From Streptomyces sp. NBC_01689 (GTDB taxonomy: Bacteria; Actinomycetota; Actinomycetes; Streptomycetales; Streptomycetaceae): a stretch of DNA of 64,000 nt. This document shows, piece by piece, positions 45,403 to 54,383 of this stretch; positions within the stretch are counted from its first letter, which is position 1; every line of letters begins with the position of its first letter. The stretch covers positions 7,068,001 through 7,132,000 of the forward strand of contig NZ_CP109592.1 of the NCBI RefSeq assembly GCF_036250675.1, written 5' to 3'. The position numbers were made by a program, and so were the translations under genes. The notes beneath the pieces were generated by a model, which was not told the DNA's origin, made no database searches, and was given only the letters and a program-made list of their open reading frames with translations.

Positions 45403-47187
45403 ATGGCGGCGCATTTCGGCAGACTGCGCAAGGGAGCGGCGTCCACCGCGGTGGCCGCCGCGGCGGTCGCGGCCCTCTCCGCTTCCCAGGCACCCGGAGT
45501 GGCCACCGACAGCCTCGGCAGACAGGCCTCGGGCGCCCAGCCCTCGGCCGACGCGAGCAGCAGCGGCCAGGGCGGCGGTGACGGCGCGGCGACCGGCAAC
45601 TCGCCCTACTACACCGATCTGCCGCCGCTGAAGAGCCCGAACCCCAGCCCGTCGTCGACCATCGGCACGCCCGTCTCGGTGGGCGAGGCCGAGGCCGGGA
45701 TACCGGCGACCGTGCTCGACGCGTACAAGAGGGCCGAGAGTTCGCTGCGCGAGTCCAAGCCGGGCTGCAACCTGCCCTGGCAACTCCTCGCGGCCATCGG
45801 CAAGGTCGAGTCCGGGCAGGCGCGCGGCGGCCGGGTCGACGCGAACGGCACGACCTACTCGCCGATCCTCGGCCCCAAGCTCGACGGCAACGGGTTCGCG
45901 CTGATCGGCGACACCGACCACGGCGCGTTCGACGGCGACAGCGCGTACGACCGTGCGGTGGGCCCCATGCAGTTCATCCCCTCCACCTGGGCGTGGGCGG
46001 GCCGGGACGGCAACGGCGACGGCAAGAAGGACCCCAACAACGTCTACGACGCGGCGCTCGCGGCCGGCCACTACCTGTGCAGGTCCGACCGCGACCTGTC
46101 CGTGCAGGCGCAGATGAACGCGGCGATCCTGAGCTACAACAACTCGACGGCCTACCTCAACACGGTGCTGTCGTGGCTGGATTACTACCGCAAGGGCACC
46201 CACGAGGTGCCGGACGGCACGGGCACCCTGCCGTCGCACAGCAGCGGCGACAACTCCCCGTCCGGCGCGGGCCCGTCGCCGTCCGCGCCCTCGGCACCCG
46301 AGTCGAAGCCGAGCAGCACCCCCAAGCCGGGCAACGGCGGCTCGACGGGTCCCGGTACGGGCCCGACCGCGCCCGCCACCCCCTCGACCCCGCCGCCCAC
46401 GCCCACCGAGACGGTGGATCACCTGGAGGACGCGGGCAGCGGGAAGCTCACCGCGACGGCGGGCCAGGACTTCGGCACCAAGGTCGCGGTACGCACCGAG
46501 ACCAAGGCGGGCAAGGCGGTCGCGAAGGTCCGCGTCCGGTTCCTGATCGTCGGCGACACGGACAGCACCTTCACGGGCGGCGAGAGCGTCGCAACGGTGG
46601 TCACCGACAGCAAGGGCACGGCCACCGCGCCCGCGCTCGCGGCGGGCGAGAAGACCGGCACGTTCACCGTCCGCGCCACCGTCGTGGGCCGCACGCTCAG
46701 CGGTCTCGACTACGCGGCGACCGTCACCGCGCGCCAGGCCGACGCCCTGACCCGCACCGGCGACACCGAACTGACCTGTGTGCCGGGCGGCGAGTTCGCG
46801 AGCCAGGTCCAGCTGAAGGCCACCTACAAGGGCGCCGCCGCGGGCAAGGTCGCGGCCACCGCCACGCTGGTGAAGTCGGCGGACGACGCGACGGAGAACG
46901 ACAAGGGCCCGTACTTCAAGGACGCGGACGGCAAGACGGTCCGCACCCTCACGGACCTCACGACCGCCGCCGACGGCACGCTCCAACTGCCCAAGCTGTA
47001 CGCGGACGACACGGCCGGCACGTTCCTGCTCCGGATCACCGCCACGGGCGGTGCGACGCTCACGGTCGAGCTGACGGTGGCCCCGGCCGCCCCCGCGACG
47101 CCGTCCGACCCGGCCACGCCGTCCTCCTCGGCCACGCCGGCCACGCCCTCCTCCTCGGCCACGCCGTCCGGTTCGGCCACGCCGTAG
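45403..47187 (+). CDS. secreted lytic transglycosylase with C-terminal beta-repeat domains
   Basis: A 594-residue exported protein. After the signal peptide (GAASTAVAAAAVAALSASQAPG) comes a low-complexity spacer, then an SLT/MltB-like domain (about residues 100-265). Catalytic Glu136 is in LLAAIGKVESGQARGG, with GPMQFIPSTWAWAGRDGNGDGKKDPNNVYDAA following. A Pro/Ser/Gly linker (about 275-335) joins two bacterial Ig-like or intein-like beta domains. The end is a Ser/Ala/Thr/Pro-rich tail. It should cleave peptidoglycan glycan strands outside the cell. GGGAGGGG precedes ATG. Confidence 0.9.
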   Translation: MAAHFGRLRKGAASTAVAAAAVAALSASQAPGVATDSLGRQASGAQPSADASSSGQGGGDGAATGNSPYYTDLPPLKSPNPSPSSTIGTPVSVGEAEAGIPATVLDAYKRAESSLRESKPGCNLPWQLLAAIGKVESGQARGGRVDANGTTYSPILGPKLDGNGFALIGDTDHGAFDGDSAYDRAVGPMQFIPSTWAWAGRDGNGDGKKDPNNVYDAALAAGHYLCRSDRDLSVQAQMNAAILSYNNSTAYLNTVLSWLDYYRKGTHEVPDGTGTLPSHSSGDNSPSGAGPSPSAPSAPESKPSSTPKPGNGGSTGPGTGPTAPATPSTPPPTPTETVDHLEDAGSGKLTATAGQDFGTKVAVRTETKAGKAVAKVRVRFLIVGDTDSTFTGGESVATVVTDSKGTATAPALAAGEKTGTFTVRATVVGRTLSGLDYAATVTARQADALTRTGDTELTCVPGGEFASQVQLKATYKGAAAGKVAATATLVKSADDATENDKGPYFKDADGKTVRTLTDLTTAADGTLQLPKLYADDTAGTFLLRITATGGATLTVELTVAPAAPATPSDPATPSSSATPATPSSSATPSGSATP

Positions 47188-47240
47188 TCGGGCACGGCCG
47201 CGCGGCCCCCACCGGGACCGCGCGGCCACCCACCAAGGCC

Positions 47241-47266
47241 CCGGTGGTCCCCGCCAGGACCACCGG
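47241..47266 (+). terminator. hairpin 1 after the transglycosylase gene
   Basis: CCGGTGGTCC and GGACCACCGG form a perfect 10-bp stem with a 6-base loop. Confidence 0.7.
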
Positions 47267-47292
47267 CGGCCACCCGTGGCCCCGCGCCACCA

Positions 47293-47325
47293 GGGCGCCC
47301 CTCCGCTTCCGGCGGAGGGGCGCCC
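47293..47325 (+). terminator. hairpin 2 after the transglycosylase gene
   Basis: GGGCGCCCCTCCGC and GCGGAGGGGCGCCC form a perfect 14-bp stem with a 5-base loop. Together with hairpin 1 it isolates the next operon. Confidence 0.8.
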
Positions 47326-47418
47326 TCGTCATGTGCGCGACGTGTTCTCATCTCGGCCCGCCGTTGCTACCGTGCCCGATCTGACGATGCATCAGCTCCA
47401 GGTTTCCGGGAGGCCCGT

Positions 47419-47553
47419 ATGCGCGCCCTCATCGCCGCCGCGACCGGGCTCGCCGTGGCGCTCGCCCTGGTGTTCACCATCGCCGCGGTGGGCTCACCGT
47501 CCGGCAGCACGTCACCCAAGCCCCTGCTCACCACCGTCCCCACGCATCCGTAA
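47419..47553 (+). CDS. SPW_0924-type mini membrane protein
   Basis: A 44-residue protein with one hydrophobic helix (LIAAATGLAVALALVFTIAAVG) and a short polar tail ending LLTTVPTHP. It matches a conserved Streptomyces mini-protein family (SPW_0924) as I remember it. GGGAGG lies upstream of the ATG at 47419. It sits 21 bases before the DUF3068 gene and is probably co-transcribed and co-functional with it. Its role is unknown. Confidence 0.8.
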   Translation: MRALIAAATGLAVALALVFTIAAVGSPSGSTSPKPLLTTVPTHP

Positions 47554-47574
47554 CCAGCCGGGAGGGCCGTCCAG

Positions 47575-48567
47575 ATGCGCCGCAAGGCCAGCCTGATCCT
47601 GCTCGCCCTCGCCGTGTTCTGCGCGGCCCTGTCCCCGCTGCTGCGCTGGTACGTCTTCCCACGGGTGGCCAAGATCCCCGCGGGCCAGTACCAGGACATG
47701 GTCCTGGAGGCGAAGGACGCCACCCTGCTCGACTACGCCACCATGAAGGCGAAGAAGGTCCCCGAGGTCACCGTCGTGCAGACCCTCAAGGGAAACGTGG
47801 AGGCCTCCGAGCGGATCGAACGGACGGCGGGCCGCGACGTCGTCGTCTGGGACTCCCTCTCCTACGTCCAGGGCCCCGACGGGAAGATGGTCTCCAAGCT
47901 CCCCGAGCGCTACATCTTCGACGCCCACACCCAGGAACCCGTCCACGCCACCGGCGAGTCGGTCGACGGCGACCCCGTCCGGCGCGACGGCATCGAGTTC
48001 AAATGGCCCTTCCGGACCGAGAAACGGGACTACGAGTACTTCGACGCGCAGACCCGCACCTCGGCCCCCATCCACTACGAGGGCACCCGGACCTTCCGTG
48101 GCGTCGGGGTCTACTACTTCGAGCAGACGATCCCCTGGACGAAGGTCCCCTTCCCCAAGGTCATGCCCGTGAAGGGCATCACCGCGCGGTCCGTCGCCAG
48201 GACCGGTACGACACGCTGGTACACGACCGTCCGCAGGTTCTGGGTCGAACCGGTCACCGGCGCGCCGGTCTACGGCGAGGAGATCCACAAGGAGGAACTG
48301 CGCGGCGGCACCCTGCTCGGCGGCCGCGCCGAGGTGACCGCCTTCTCCGGGCACGTGAAGATGCGCGAGGACTACATCGAGCACACCGTCGCCCTGGTCA
48401 AGTCCAACCGCACCCTGGTCCTGCTGATGACCTCCTACCTCCCCTGGGGTCTGCTGGTCCTGGGCGCGGCCCTGCTCTCCCTCTCCCTCTACCTGGAGGC
48501 GCGCGGCCGGCGCCCGGACGATCCCGCCCCCGCCCGGGCCGCGCGGCCCGAGCCGGTCAGCGCCTGA
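47575..48567 (+). CDS. DUF3068 / PorA-family membrane-anchored protein
   Basis: A 330-residue envelope protein with an N-terminal helix (ASLILLALAVFCAALSPLLRWYV), a large extracytoplasmic beta-rich domain (VVWDSLSYVQGPDGKMV, FDAHTQEPVHATGESVDGD) and a C-terminal helix (LVLLMTSYLPWGLLVLGAALLSLSLYL). DUF3068 is widespread in actinobacteria and of unknown function. It follows the mini-protein gene closely. Its 3' end overlaps the convergent hrpB by 11 bases. Confidence 0.87.
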   Translation: MRRKASLILLALAVFCAALSPLLRWYVFPRVAKIPAGQYQDMVLEAKDATLLDYATMKAKKVPEVTVVQTLKGNVEASERIERTAGRDVVVWDSLSYVQGPDGKMVSKLPERYIFDAHTQEPVHATGESVDGDPVRRDGIEFKWPFRTEKRDYEYFDAQTRTSAPIHYEGTRTFRGVGVYYFEQTIPWTKVPFPKVMPVKGITARSVARTGTTRWYTTVRRFWVEPVTGAPVYGEEIHKEELRGGTLLGGRAEVTAFSGHVKMREDYIEHTVALVKSNRTLVLLMTSYLPWGLLVLGAALLSLSLYLEARGRRPDDPAPARAARPEPVSA

Positions 48568-51394
48568 GCCGCGCGTTCGTGTGACGGGTCGGCTCGGCGG
48601 ACGCCGGGTCCTCGGGCCACGGATGCTTCGGGTAACGGCCGCGCAGTTCGGCCCGGACCGCCCGGTAGCCGTCCTTCCAGAAGGAGGCGAGGTCGGCGGT
48701 GACCGCGGCGGGCCGCCCCGCGGGCGACAGCAGATGGACGAGCACCGGCACCCCGGCCACCGCGGGCGACTCCTGGAGACCGAACATCTCCTGCAGCTTG
48801 ACGGCGAGGACGGGCTGTTCGGGATCGCCGTAGTCGACCCGGATCCTGGACCCGCTGGGCACCTCGATCCGCTCCGGCGCGAGCTCCTCCAGCCGGGCGG
48901 CGTCACCGGTGGCCCAGGGCAGCAGCCGGGCCAGTGCCTGCCCGGCGTCGATCCGCGCGAGATCGGCCCGCCGCCGCGCGCGGCTCAGCTCCGGCTCCAG
49001 CCACTCGTCCCCCCGCGCGAGGAGCGCGTCGTCGGTGACGTCCGGCCAGGGATCACCGAGACGCAGCCGCAGGAAGGCGAGCCGCCGGCGCAGCGCCTCG
49101 GCGTCCGGGGACCACCGCAGCAGCCCGAGTCCGTCCGCCCGCAACCCCTCCAGCAGGGCCTCGCGTACGAGTCCGGGCTGAGCCCTCCCCAGCGGGCGCA
49201 CCGCGAGCTCCACCGCCCCGAGCCGCTCGACCCGCCGCGCGACGACATCGCCCTCGGCCCAGTGGACCTCCTCGCCCTCGGCGGCGAAGCTCGCGGCGGC
49301 GCGCCGGGCCGTCGCCTCGTCCACCACCGCCCCGAGCCGCACGCGCGCGTGCCCGGCACCGACGGGACGGTCGGCCACGGCGACGGCCAGCCAGGGCGCG
49401 TCCCGCAGGGCGGAGCCGTCGCCGACATCGGCGCGGGTCCCGTTCACCATCAGGAACGAGCCGCCCCGCGCCCGGGCGAGCCGCTCGGGGAAGGCGAGGG
49501 CCGCGATCAGCCCGGCCACGAGATCGTCCCCCGCACCGCCCGCACCGCCCGCACCGCCCGCACCGCCCGCACCGCCTGGGCCACCACCCCTACCGCCAGG
49601 GCCACCCGCACCGGCCGGACCGCCCGGGCCACCCGCACCGCTCCGGCCCCCTGGCCCGCCCCGGTCCGGGGCACCTGCGGACGTCCCGCGCGCGGACGCG
49701 CCACGGCCGTCCGTGGCGGGCGCGCCCGACGGCCGTGGCGACGCGGCCGTGCCGGAGGGCCGCCGCGACGCCGATGCCGCCGCGCCCGACGGCGGGACGG
49801 GCCGCGCGTTCCCCGGCGGGTCCGGTACCACGTCCCCCCGCCGGTCCGGCGGCGCGTCCGACGGCGCGTGCGCGGGTGCCGTCCCCGTCGCGTCCCGGGC
49901 CGCCGAACGCAGCCGGCGCGCCTCGGTGCGCCAGCGCGCCGCGTAGGCGTCACCGCCGCGCCGGGCGGCGCGCCAGGCCGCGGCCAGATCGTCCCCGTAC
50001 TCGCGCGGCGGCTCCTCGCTCAGCAGGGCGACCACCTCGGCCGCCCGGTCCGCGCCGACCTCGGGCACCGCGTCCAGCAGCGCCCGGGCCAGCCGCGGGT
50101 GCAGGCCCAGCCGCGACATGCGGACCCCCCGCGGCGTGGCCCGGCCCGCCGGGTCCACCGCGCCCACCGCCGTCAGCACGGAACGCGCCGCCGCCATCGC
50201 GCCTCCGGGCGGCGGGTCGAGCAGCGCGAGCCCCGTCGCCTCCGGGTCGCCCCAGCAGGCCGCCTGCAGGGCGAACGCCGTCAGGTCGGCGACCTTGATC
50301 TCCGGGGCGGGGTGGCGCGGAAGACGGGCGTCCTCCGCCTCGGACCAGCAGCGGTACACCCGCCCCGGCGCCTCGCGGCCGGCCCGGCCCGCCCGCTGCC
50401 GGCCGGACGCCTGCGCGGCCCGTACCGTGGTCAGCGCGCTCAGCCCGCGCGCGTGGTCGACCCGCGGTTCGCGTGCGAGCCCCGAGTCCACGACCGCCCG
50501 CACCCCGGGAACCGTCAGCGACGATTCCGCGACGGAGGTGGCCAGGACCACCCGGCGGCCGGTGCCGGGGGACAGCACCGCGTCCTGCACCGCCGCGGGC
50601 GCCCGCCCGTGCACCTGCAGCACGCCGGTCCCGCCCAGATCCCCCAACTGCCCGGCGACCCGCGCGATCTCCCCCACACCGGGCAGGAAGCACAGCACGT
50701 CCCCGTCGCCCTCGGCCAGCGCGCGCCGGACCACCGACGCCACGTGGGTGAGAAGGGCGGGGTCGACCCGCATCCCGTGCGGGGGACGTACGGGCCGCTG
50801 CGGAGGAGCCCAGACGACCTCCACCGGATACGAGACCCCCTGCGCCTCGACGACCGGCGCCCCGCCCAGCAGCCGGGCCCATCCCTCGGCGTCGGTCGTC
50901 GCGGACGCGGCCACGAGCCGCAGCCCGGGCCGGAGCGTGGCCCGGACGTCCAGCAGGAACGCGGCCACCGTGTCGGCGTCCAGATGCCGTTCGTGGCACT
51001 CGTCGAGCACCACCACGTCGACGTCCGCGAGTTCCTGGTCGCGTTGCAGCCGCTGCAGGAGCACTCCCGTCGTGACGACCTCCACGCGCGCGTGCGGCCC
51101 GACCACACGCTCCCCGCGCACCGTGTAGCCGACGCTCCCGCCGACCTGCTCGCCGAGCAGCCACGCCATCCGCCGGGCCGCGGCCCGCGCCGCGATCCGC
51201 CGGGGCTCGGCGACCAGCACCCGGCGCGCCGGGCCCCCGCCGACGAGCCCGGCGAGGACCAGCGGCACGAGCGTCGTCTTGCCCGTGCCCGGCGGAGCGC
51301 ACAGCACCGCCGTGCCGTGCTCCTCCAGGGCCTCACGCAGCGCGGGCAGGGCGGAGCGGACGGGCAGCCGGTCGAGGGCGTCGGTACGGATCAC
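48557..51394 (-). CDS. hrpB: ATP-dependent helicase HrpB
   Basis: A 945-residue DEAH-like helicase. It has Walker A APPGTGKTTLVPL, motif II VLDECHERHLD (DECH form), motif III SATTD and motif VI SGRQRAGRAGR, then HA2 and the HrpB C-terminal domain (LLSPAGRPAAVTADLASFWKDGYRAVRAELRGRYPKHPWPED). A long linker of about 130 residues, very rich in Gly/Pro/Ser, separates the helicase core from the C-terminal half, and part of it is a GGA repeat. The GTG at 51394 (VIRTDALDRLPVRSALP) is the likely start. The substrate in vivo is unknown. Confidence 0.92.
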   Translation of the reverse strand: MIRTDALDRLPVRSALPALREALEEHGTAVLCAPPGTGKTTLVPLVLAGLVGGGPARRVLVAEPRRIAARAAARRMAWLLGEQVGGSVGYTVRGERVVGPHARVEVVTTGVLLQRLQRDQELADVDVVVLDECHERHLDADTVAAFLLDVRATLRPGLRLVAASATTDAEGWARLLGGAPVVEAQGVSYPVEVVWAPPQRPVRPPHGMRVDPALLTHVASVVRRALAEGDGDVLCFLPGVGEIARVAGQLGDLGGTGVLQVHGRAPAAVQDAVLSPGTGRRVVLATSVAESSLTVPGVRAVVDSGLAREPRVDHARGLSALTTVRAAQASGRQRAGRAGREAPGRVYRCWSEAEDARLPRHPAPEIKVADLTAFALQAACWGDPEATGLALLDPPPGGAMAAARSVLTAVGAVDPAGRATPRGVRMSRLGLHPRLARALLDAVPEVGADRAAEVVALLSEEPPREYGDDLAAAWRAARRGGDAYAARWRTEARRLRSAARDATGTAPAHAPSDAPPDRRGDVVPDPPGNARPVPPSGAAASASRRPSGTAASPRPSGAPATDGRGASARGTSAGAPDRGGPGGRSGAGGPGGPAGAGGPGGRGGGPGGAGGAGGAGGAGGAGDDLVAGLIAALAFPERLARARGGSFLMVNGTRADVGDGSALRDAPWLAVAVADRPVGAGHARVRLGAVVDEATARRAAASFAAEGEEVHWAEGDVVARRVERLGAVELAVRPLGRAQPGLVREALLEGLRADGLGLLRWSPDAEALRRRLAFLRLRLGDPWPDVTDDALLARGDEWLEPELSRARRRADLARIDAGQALARLLPWATGDAARLEELAPERIEVPSGSRIRVDYGDPEQPVLAVKLQEMFGLQESPAVAGVPVLVHLLSPAGRPAAVTADLASFWKDGYRAVRAELRGRYPKHPWPEDPASAEPTRHTNARLRR
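49530..49577. repeat. 9-base tandem repeat in the hrpB linker
   Basis: About five copies of CACCGCCCG on the + strand encode a Gly-Gly-Ala run in the HrpB linker. Confidence 0.85.
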
Positions 51395-51471
51395 ACCCCC
51401 AGTCTCGTACGGGGGGAACGCCGACCGGTACGGGGGGAACGCGGTTCCGTACGCGCCCGACCCCGGCCCTG

Positions 51472-51521
51472 TTCGTACGTGAGCCGCGTCCCCCACCCGG
51501 GGAGCGCGGCTCACGTACGAA
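51472..51521 (-). terminator. terminator of the methyltransferase gene
   Basis: TTCGTACGTGAGCCGCG (51472-51488) and CGCGGCTCACGTACGAA (51505-51521) form a perfect 17-bp stem with a 16-base loop. It lies after the methyltransferase gene and before hrpB. A GGAGAA tandem run (51520-51543) follows on the + strand. Confidence 0.85.
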
Positions 51522-51578
51522 GGAGAAGGAGAAGGAGAACGAGAAAACGAGGCCCCCGGGGAAGAGGGCGACGCCGCC

Positions 51579-52448
51579 TCAGTCCCGCAGGCACACGAAG
51601 ATCGCGGTCCCCGGGATCAGGTTCCCGCGCAGCGGGGACCAGCCGCCCCACTCCTGGGTGTTCCAGGCGGGCCACTCCGGCTCCACGAGGTCCAGCAGAC
51701 GGAAGCCCCCGGCGACCACGTCACGCACCCGGTCGCCCACCGTCCTGTGGTGTTCGACGTACACCGCGCGGCCCTCGTCGTCCTGCTCGACGTAGGGGGT
51801 GCGGTCGAAGTACGAGGCGGAGACCGACAGTCCCTCCGGACCCGGTTCGTCGGGGAACGCCCAGCGGACCGGATGCGTCACGGAGAAGACGAACCGGCCG
51901 CCGGGACGCAGGACGCGGCGCACCTCGCGCAGCACGCGCACCGGATCGGCGACGAACGGCAGCGCCCCGTAGGCGGAACACGCCAGGTCGAAGGAGCCGT
52001 CCGCGAAGGGCAGCGCGCCCGCGTCGGCCTCCACCAGCGGCACCTGCCCGCCGATGCGCAGCGCGTGCTGGAGCTGGCGGTGGGAGAGGTCCAGGGCGAC
52101 CGGGCGGGCGCCCTGGGCCGCCAGCCAGCGCGAGCACTGCGCCGCGCCGGCGCCGATCTCCAGGACGTCCTTGCCCTTCAGGTCCTCCGGCGGGCCGAGC
52201 AGCTCGGCCTCCACCTCGTCGAGACCCTCGGGGCCCCACACGAAGCGGTCGTCCCCGAGGAACGTGCCGTGCTCGATCTGGTAGTCGTCCGCGTTCCTGT
52301 CCCACCAGCCGCGATTGGCGCGGGAGCTCTCGGTGACGTCCGCGTCGCGTCGGGTGGCTTCGGGCTCGGACTGCTCGAACTCTTGGATGATCGGCTCCCT
52401 CGTATTAATCTGCGGGCTCGGCCCTTCGACCCGCCTCGGGGGTGTCAC
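51579..52448 (-). CDS. class I SAM-dependent methyltransferase
   Basis: The core has SAM motif I VLEIGAGAAQCSRWLAAQG, then VALDLSHRQLQHAL, ACSAYGALPFVAD and LREVRRVLRPGGRFVFSVTHP (UbiE-like type). The conserved Streptomyces form begins around SRANRGWWDRNADDYQIEHGTFLGDDRFVWG. The start is unclear: the only normal codon in frame upstream is GTG 52448. At 52388 an ATC codon sits six bases after AGGGAG, exactly where an ATG would be expected. If that is the real start, the protein has 269 residues. The substrate is unknown. Confidence 0.85.
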   Translation of the reverse strand: MTPPRRVEGPSPQINTREPIIQEFEQSEPEATRRDADVTESSRANRGWWDRNADDYQIEHGTFLGDDRFVWGPEGLDEVEAELLGPPEDLKGKDVLEIGAGAAQCSRWLAAQGARPVALDLSHRQLQHALRIGGQVPLVEADAGALPFADGSFDLACSAYGALPFVADPVRVLREVRRVLRPGGRFVFSVTHPVRWAFPDEPGPEGLSVSASYFDRTPYVEQDDEGRAVYVEHHRTVGDRVRDVVAGGFRLLDLVEPEWPAWNTQEWGGWSPLRGNLIPGTAIFVCLRD

Positions 52449-52538
52449 GGCAGGGGCCGACCGGGGCCCGCGTGGCCTCAGGGGACAGGTCTTGTGCCGG
52501 GATTGGGGCGATCCGCCCCGGGTGTGCGCCTTCGCGCA

Positions 52539-52567
52539 TTGACCCTGCCCGGCTGCCCCCGTATGCT
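52539..52567 (+). promoter_or_regulatory. rpsA promoter (HrdB/sigma-70 type)
   Basis: TTGACC at 52539-52544, a 17-base spacer, then TATGCT at 52562-52567. This is close to the vegetative consensus and is the clearest promoter in the window. Transcription would begin near 52574. Confidence 0.85.
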
Positions 52568-52573
52568 ACAAGT

Positions 52574-52784
52574 TGCGCTGCGGGCCTGCGCACCTCAGAC
52601 GTAGCAGGCTGCGCTCGCATCTGTATGTATGTCCCCTCGGTTGTCGAGGCGCCACCGGCAGTGTTCGCGAGAACACGGTTCCGGACGGGCGCTTCCTTGG
52701 CTGTCCGGCCTTCTGCAGAGCGAAACGGGCTCCTGGCGCAAGCAGTACCTACGACTCACTGTCCGTACCGGAGCCCTTTCCCAC
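52574..52784 (+). other. long rpsA leader
   Basis: About 210 untranslated bases precede rpsA. They include GTGTTCGCGAGAACAC (a near-perfect hairpin around 52660-52676). In many bacteria S1 represses its own mRNA through leader structure, so this leader may do the same. Confidence 0.6.
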
Positions 52785-54284
52785 ATGACGAGCAGCACCG
52801 AGACCACCGCCACCACCCCGCAGGTTGCGGTCAACGACATCGGTAACGAGGAAGCCTTCCTCGCCGCGATCGACGAGACGATCAAGTACTTCAACGACGG
52901 CGACATCGTCGACGGCGTCATCGTGAAGGTCGACCGGGACGAGGTCCTGCTCGACATCGGTTACAAGACCGAAGGTGTCATCCCGAGCCGCGAGCTCTCG
53001 ATCAAGCACGACGTCGACCCGAACGAGGTCGTCGCCGTCGGTGACGAGATCGAAGCCCTTGTTCTCCAGAAGGAGGACAAGGAAGGCCGCCTGATCCTCT
53101 CGAAGAAGCGCGCCCAGTACGAGCGCGCCTGGGGCACCATCGAGAAGATCAAGGAAGAGGACGGCATCGTCACCGGTACCGTCATCGAGGTCGTCAAGGG
53201 TGGACTCATCCTCGACATCGGCCTCCGTGGCTTCCTGCCGGCCTCCCTCGTCGAGATGCGCCGTGTCCGCGACCTCCAGCCCTACGTGGGCAAGGAGCTC
53301 GAGGCCAAGATCATCGAGCTGGACAAGAACCGCAACAACGTGGTCCTGTCCCGCCGTGCCTGGCTGGAGCAGACCCAGTCCGAGGTTCGCCAGACGTTCC
53401 TCACCACCCTCCAGAAGGGTCAGGTCCGCTCCGGCGTCGTCTCCTCGATCGTCAACTTCGGTGCCTTCGTGGACCTGGGTGGCGTCGACGGTCTGGTGCA
53501 CGTCTCCGAGCTCTCCTGGAAGCACATCGACCACCCGTCCGAGGTTGTCGAGGTCGGCCAGGAAGTCACCGTCGAGGTCCTCGACGTCGACATGGACCGC
53601 GAGCGTGTCTCCCTGTCGCTCAAGGCGACGCAGGAAGACCCGTGGCAGCAGTTCGCCCGTACGCACCAGATCGGTCAGGTCGTCCCGGGTAAGGTCACCA
53701 AGCTCGTTCCGTTCGGTGCGTTCGTCCGCGTGGACGAGGGCATCGAGGGTCTGGTCCACATCTCCGAGCTGGCCGAGCGCCACGTGGAGATCCCGGAGCA
53801 GGTCGTCCAGGTCAACGACGAGATCTTCGTCAAGGTCATCGACATCGACCTCGAGCGCCGCCGCATCAGCCTCTCGCTGAAGCAGGCCAACGAGTCCTTC
53901 GGTGCCGACCCGGCCTCGGTCGAGTTCGACCCGACCCTGTACGGCATGGCCGCGTCCTACGACGACCAGGGCAACTACATCTACCCCGAGGGCTTCGACC
54001 CCGAGACCAACGACTGGCTCGAGGGCTTCGAGTCCCAGCGCGAGGTCTGGGAGAACCAGTACGCCGAGGCGCAGCAGCGCTTCGAGCAGCACCAGGCTCA
54101 GGTCATCAAGTCCCGCGAGGCGGACGCCCAGGCCGAGGCCGAGGGTGCCAGCACCTCCAGCGCGGCTCCGGCCGCCTCCGGTGGCGGTTCGTACTCCTCG
54201 GAGTCGGACGACACCTCCGGCGCCCTGGCGTCGGACGAGGCCCTGGCGGCCCTGCGCGAGAAGCTCGCCGGCGGCCAGAGCTGA
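52785..54284 (+). CDS. rpsA: 30S ribosomal protein S1
   Basis: A 499-residue four-S1-domain protein (domains at roughly residues 33-105, 120-190, 205-275 and 290-362), each with the GxVxxI...GafVdl(G)...GlvhxSel pattern, for example GVVSSIVNFGAFVDLGGVDGLVHVSELSW. Actinobacterial S1 has four rather than six domains, and a C-terminal acidic/Gln tail, as seen here. It helps ribosomes bind structured or leaderless-poor mRNAs. Codon use includes more G/T third positions than neighbours, as expected for a highly expressed gene. A strong hairpin follows. Confidence 0.97.
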   Translation: MTSSTETTATTPQVAVNDIGNEEAFLAAIDETIKYFNDGDIVDGVIVKVDRDEVLLDIGYKTEGVIPSRELSIKHDVDPNEVVAVGDEIEALVLQKEDKEGRLILSKKRAQYERAWGTIEKIKEEDGIVTGTVIEVVKGGLILDIGLRGFLPASLVEMRRVRDLQPYVGKELEAKIIELDKNRNNVVLSRRAWLEQTQSEVRQTFLTTLQKGQVRSGVVSSIVNFGAFVDLGGVDGLVHVSELSWKHIDHPSEVVEVGQEVTVEVLDVDMDRERVSLSLKATQEDPWQQFARTHQIGQVVPGKVTKLVPFGAFVRVDEGIEGLVHISELAERHVEIPEQVVQVNDEIFVKVIDIDLERRRISLSLKQANESFGADPASVEFDPTLYGMAASYDDQGNYIYPEGFDPETNDWLEGFESQREVWENQYAEAQQRFEQHQAQVIKSREADAQAEAEGASTSSAAPAASGGGSYSSESDDTSGALASDEALAALREKLAGGQS

Positions 54285-54313
54285 AAGGCTCCCCGCTAGG
54301 CAGTAGCTGAAAG

Positions 54314-54348
54314 AAGTGGGCCCGCACCGATTCGGTGCGGGCCCACTT
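54314..54348 (+). terminator. rpsA terminator
   Basis: AAGTGGGCCCGCACC (54314-54328) and GGTGCGGGCCCACTT (54334-54348) form a perfect 15-bp stem with a 5-base loop. It also faces the end of the convergent beta-helix gene. Confidence 0.9.
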
Positions 54349-54383
54349 CCATGGGGGGTCCGTTCTTCCTGGACGGGTACGGG

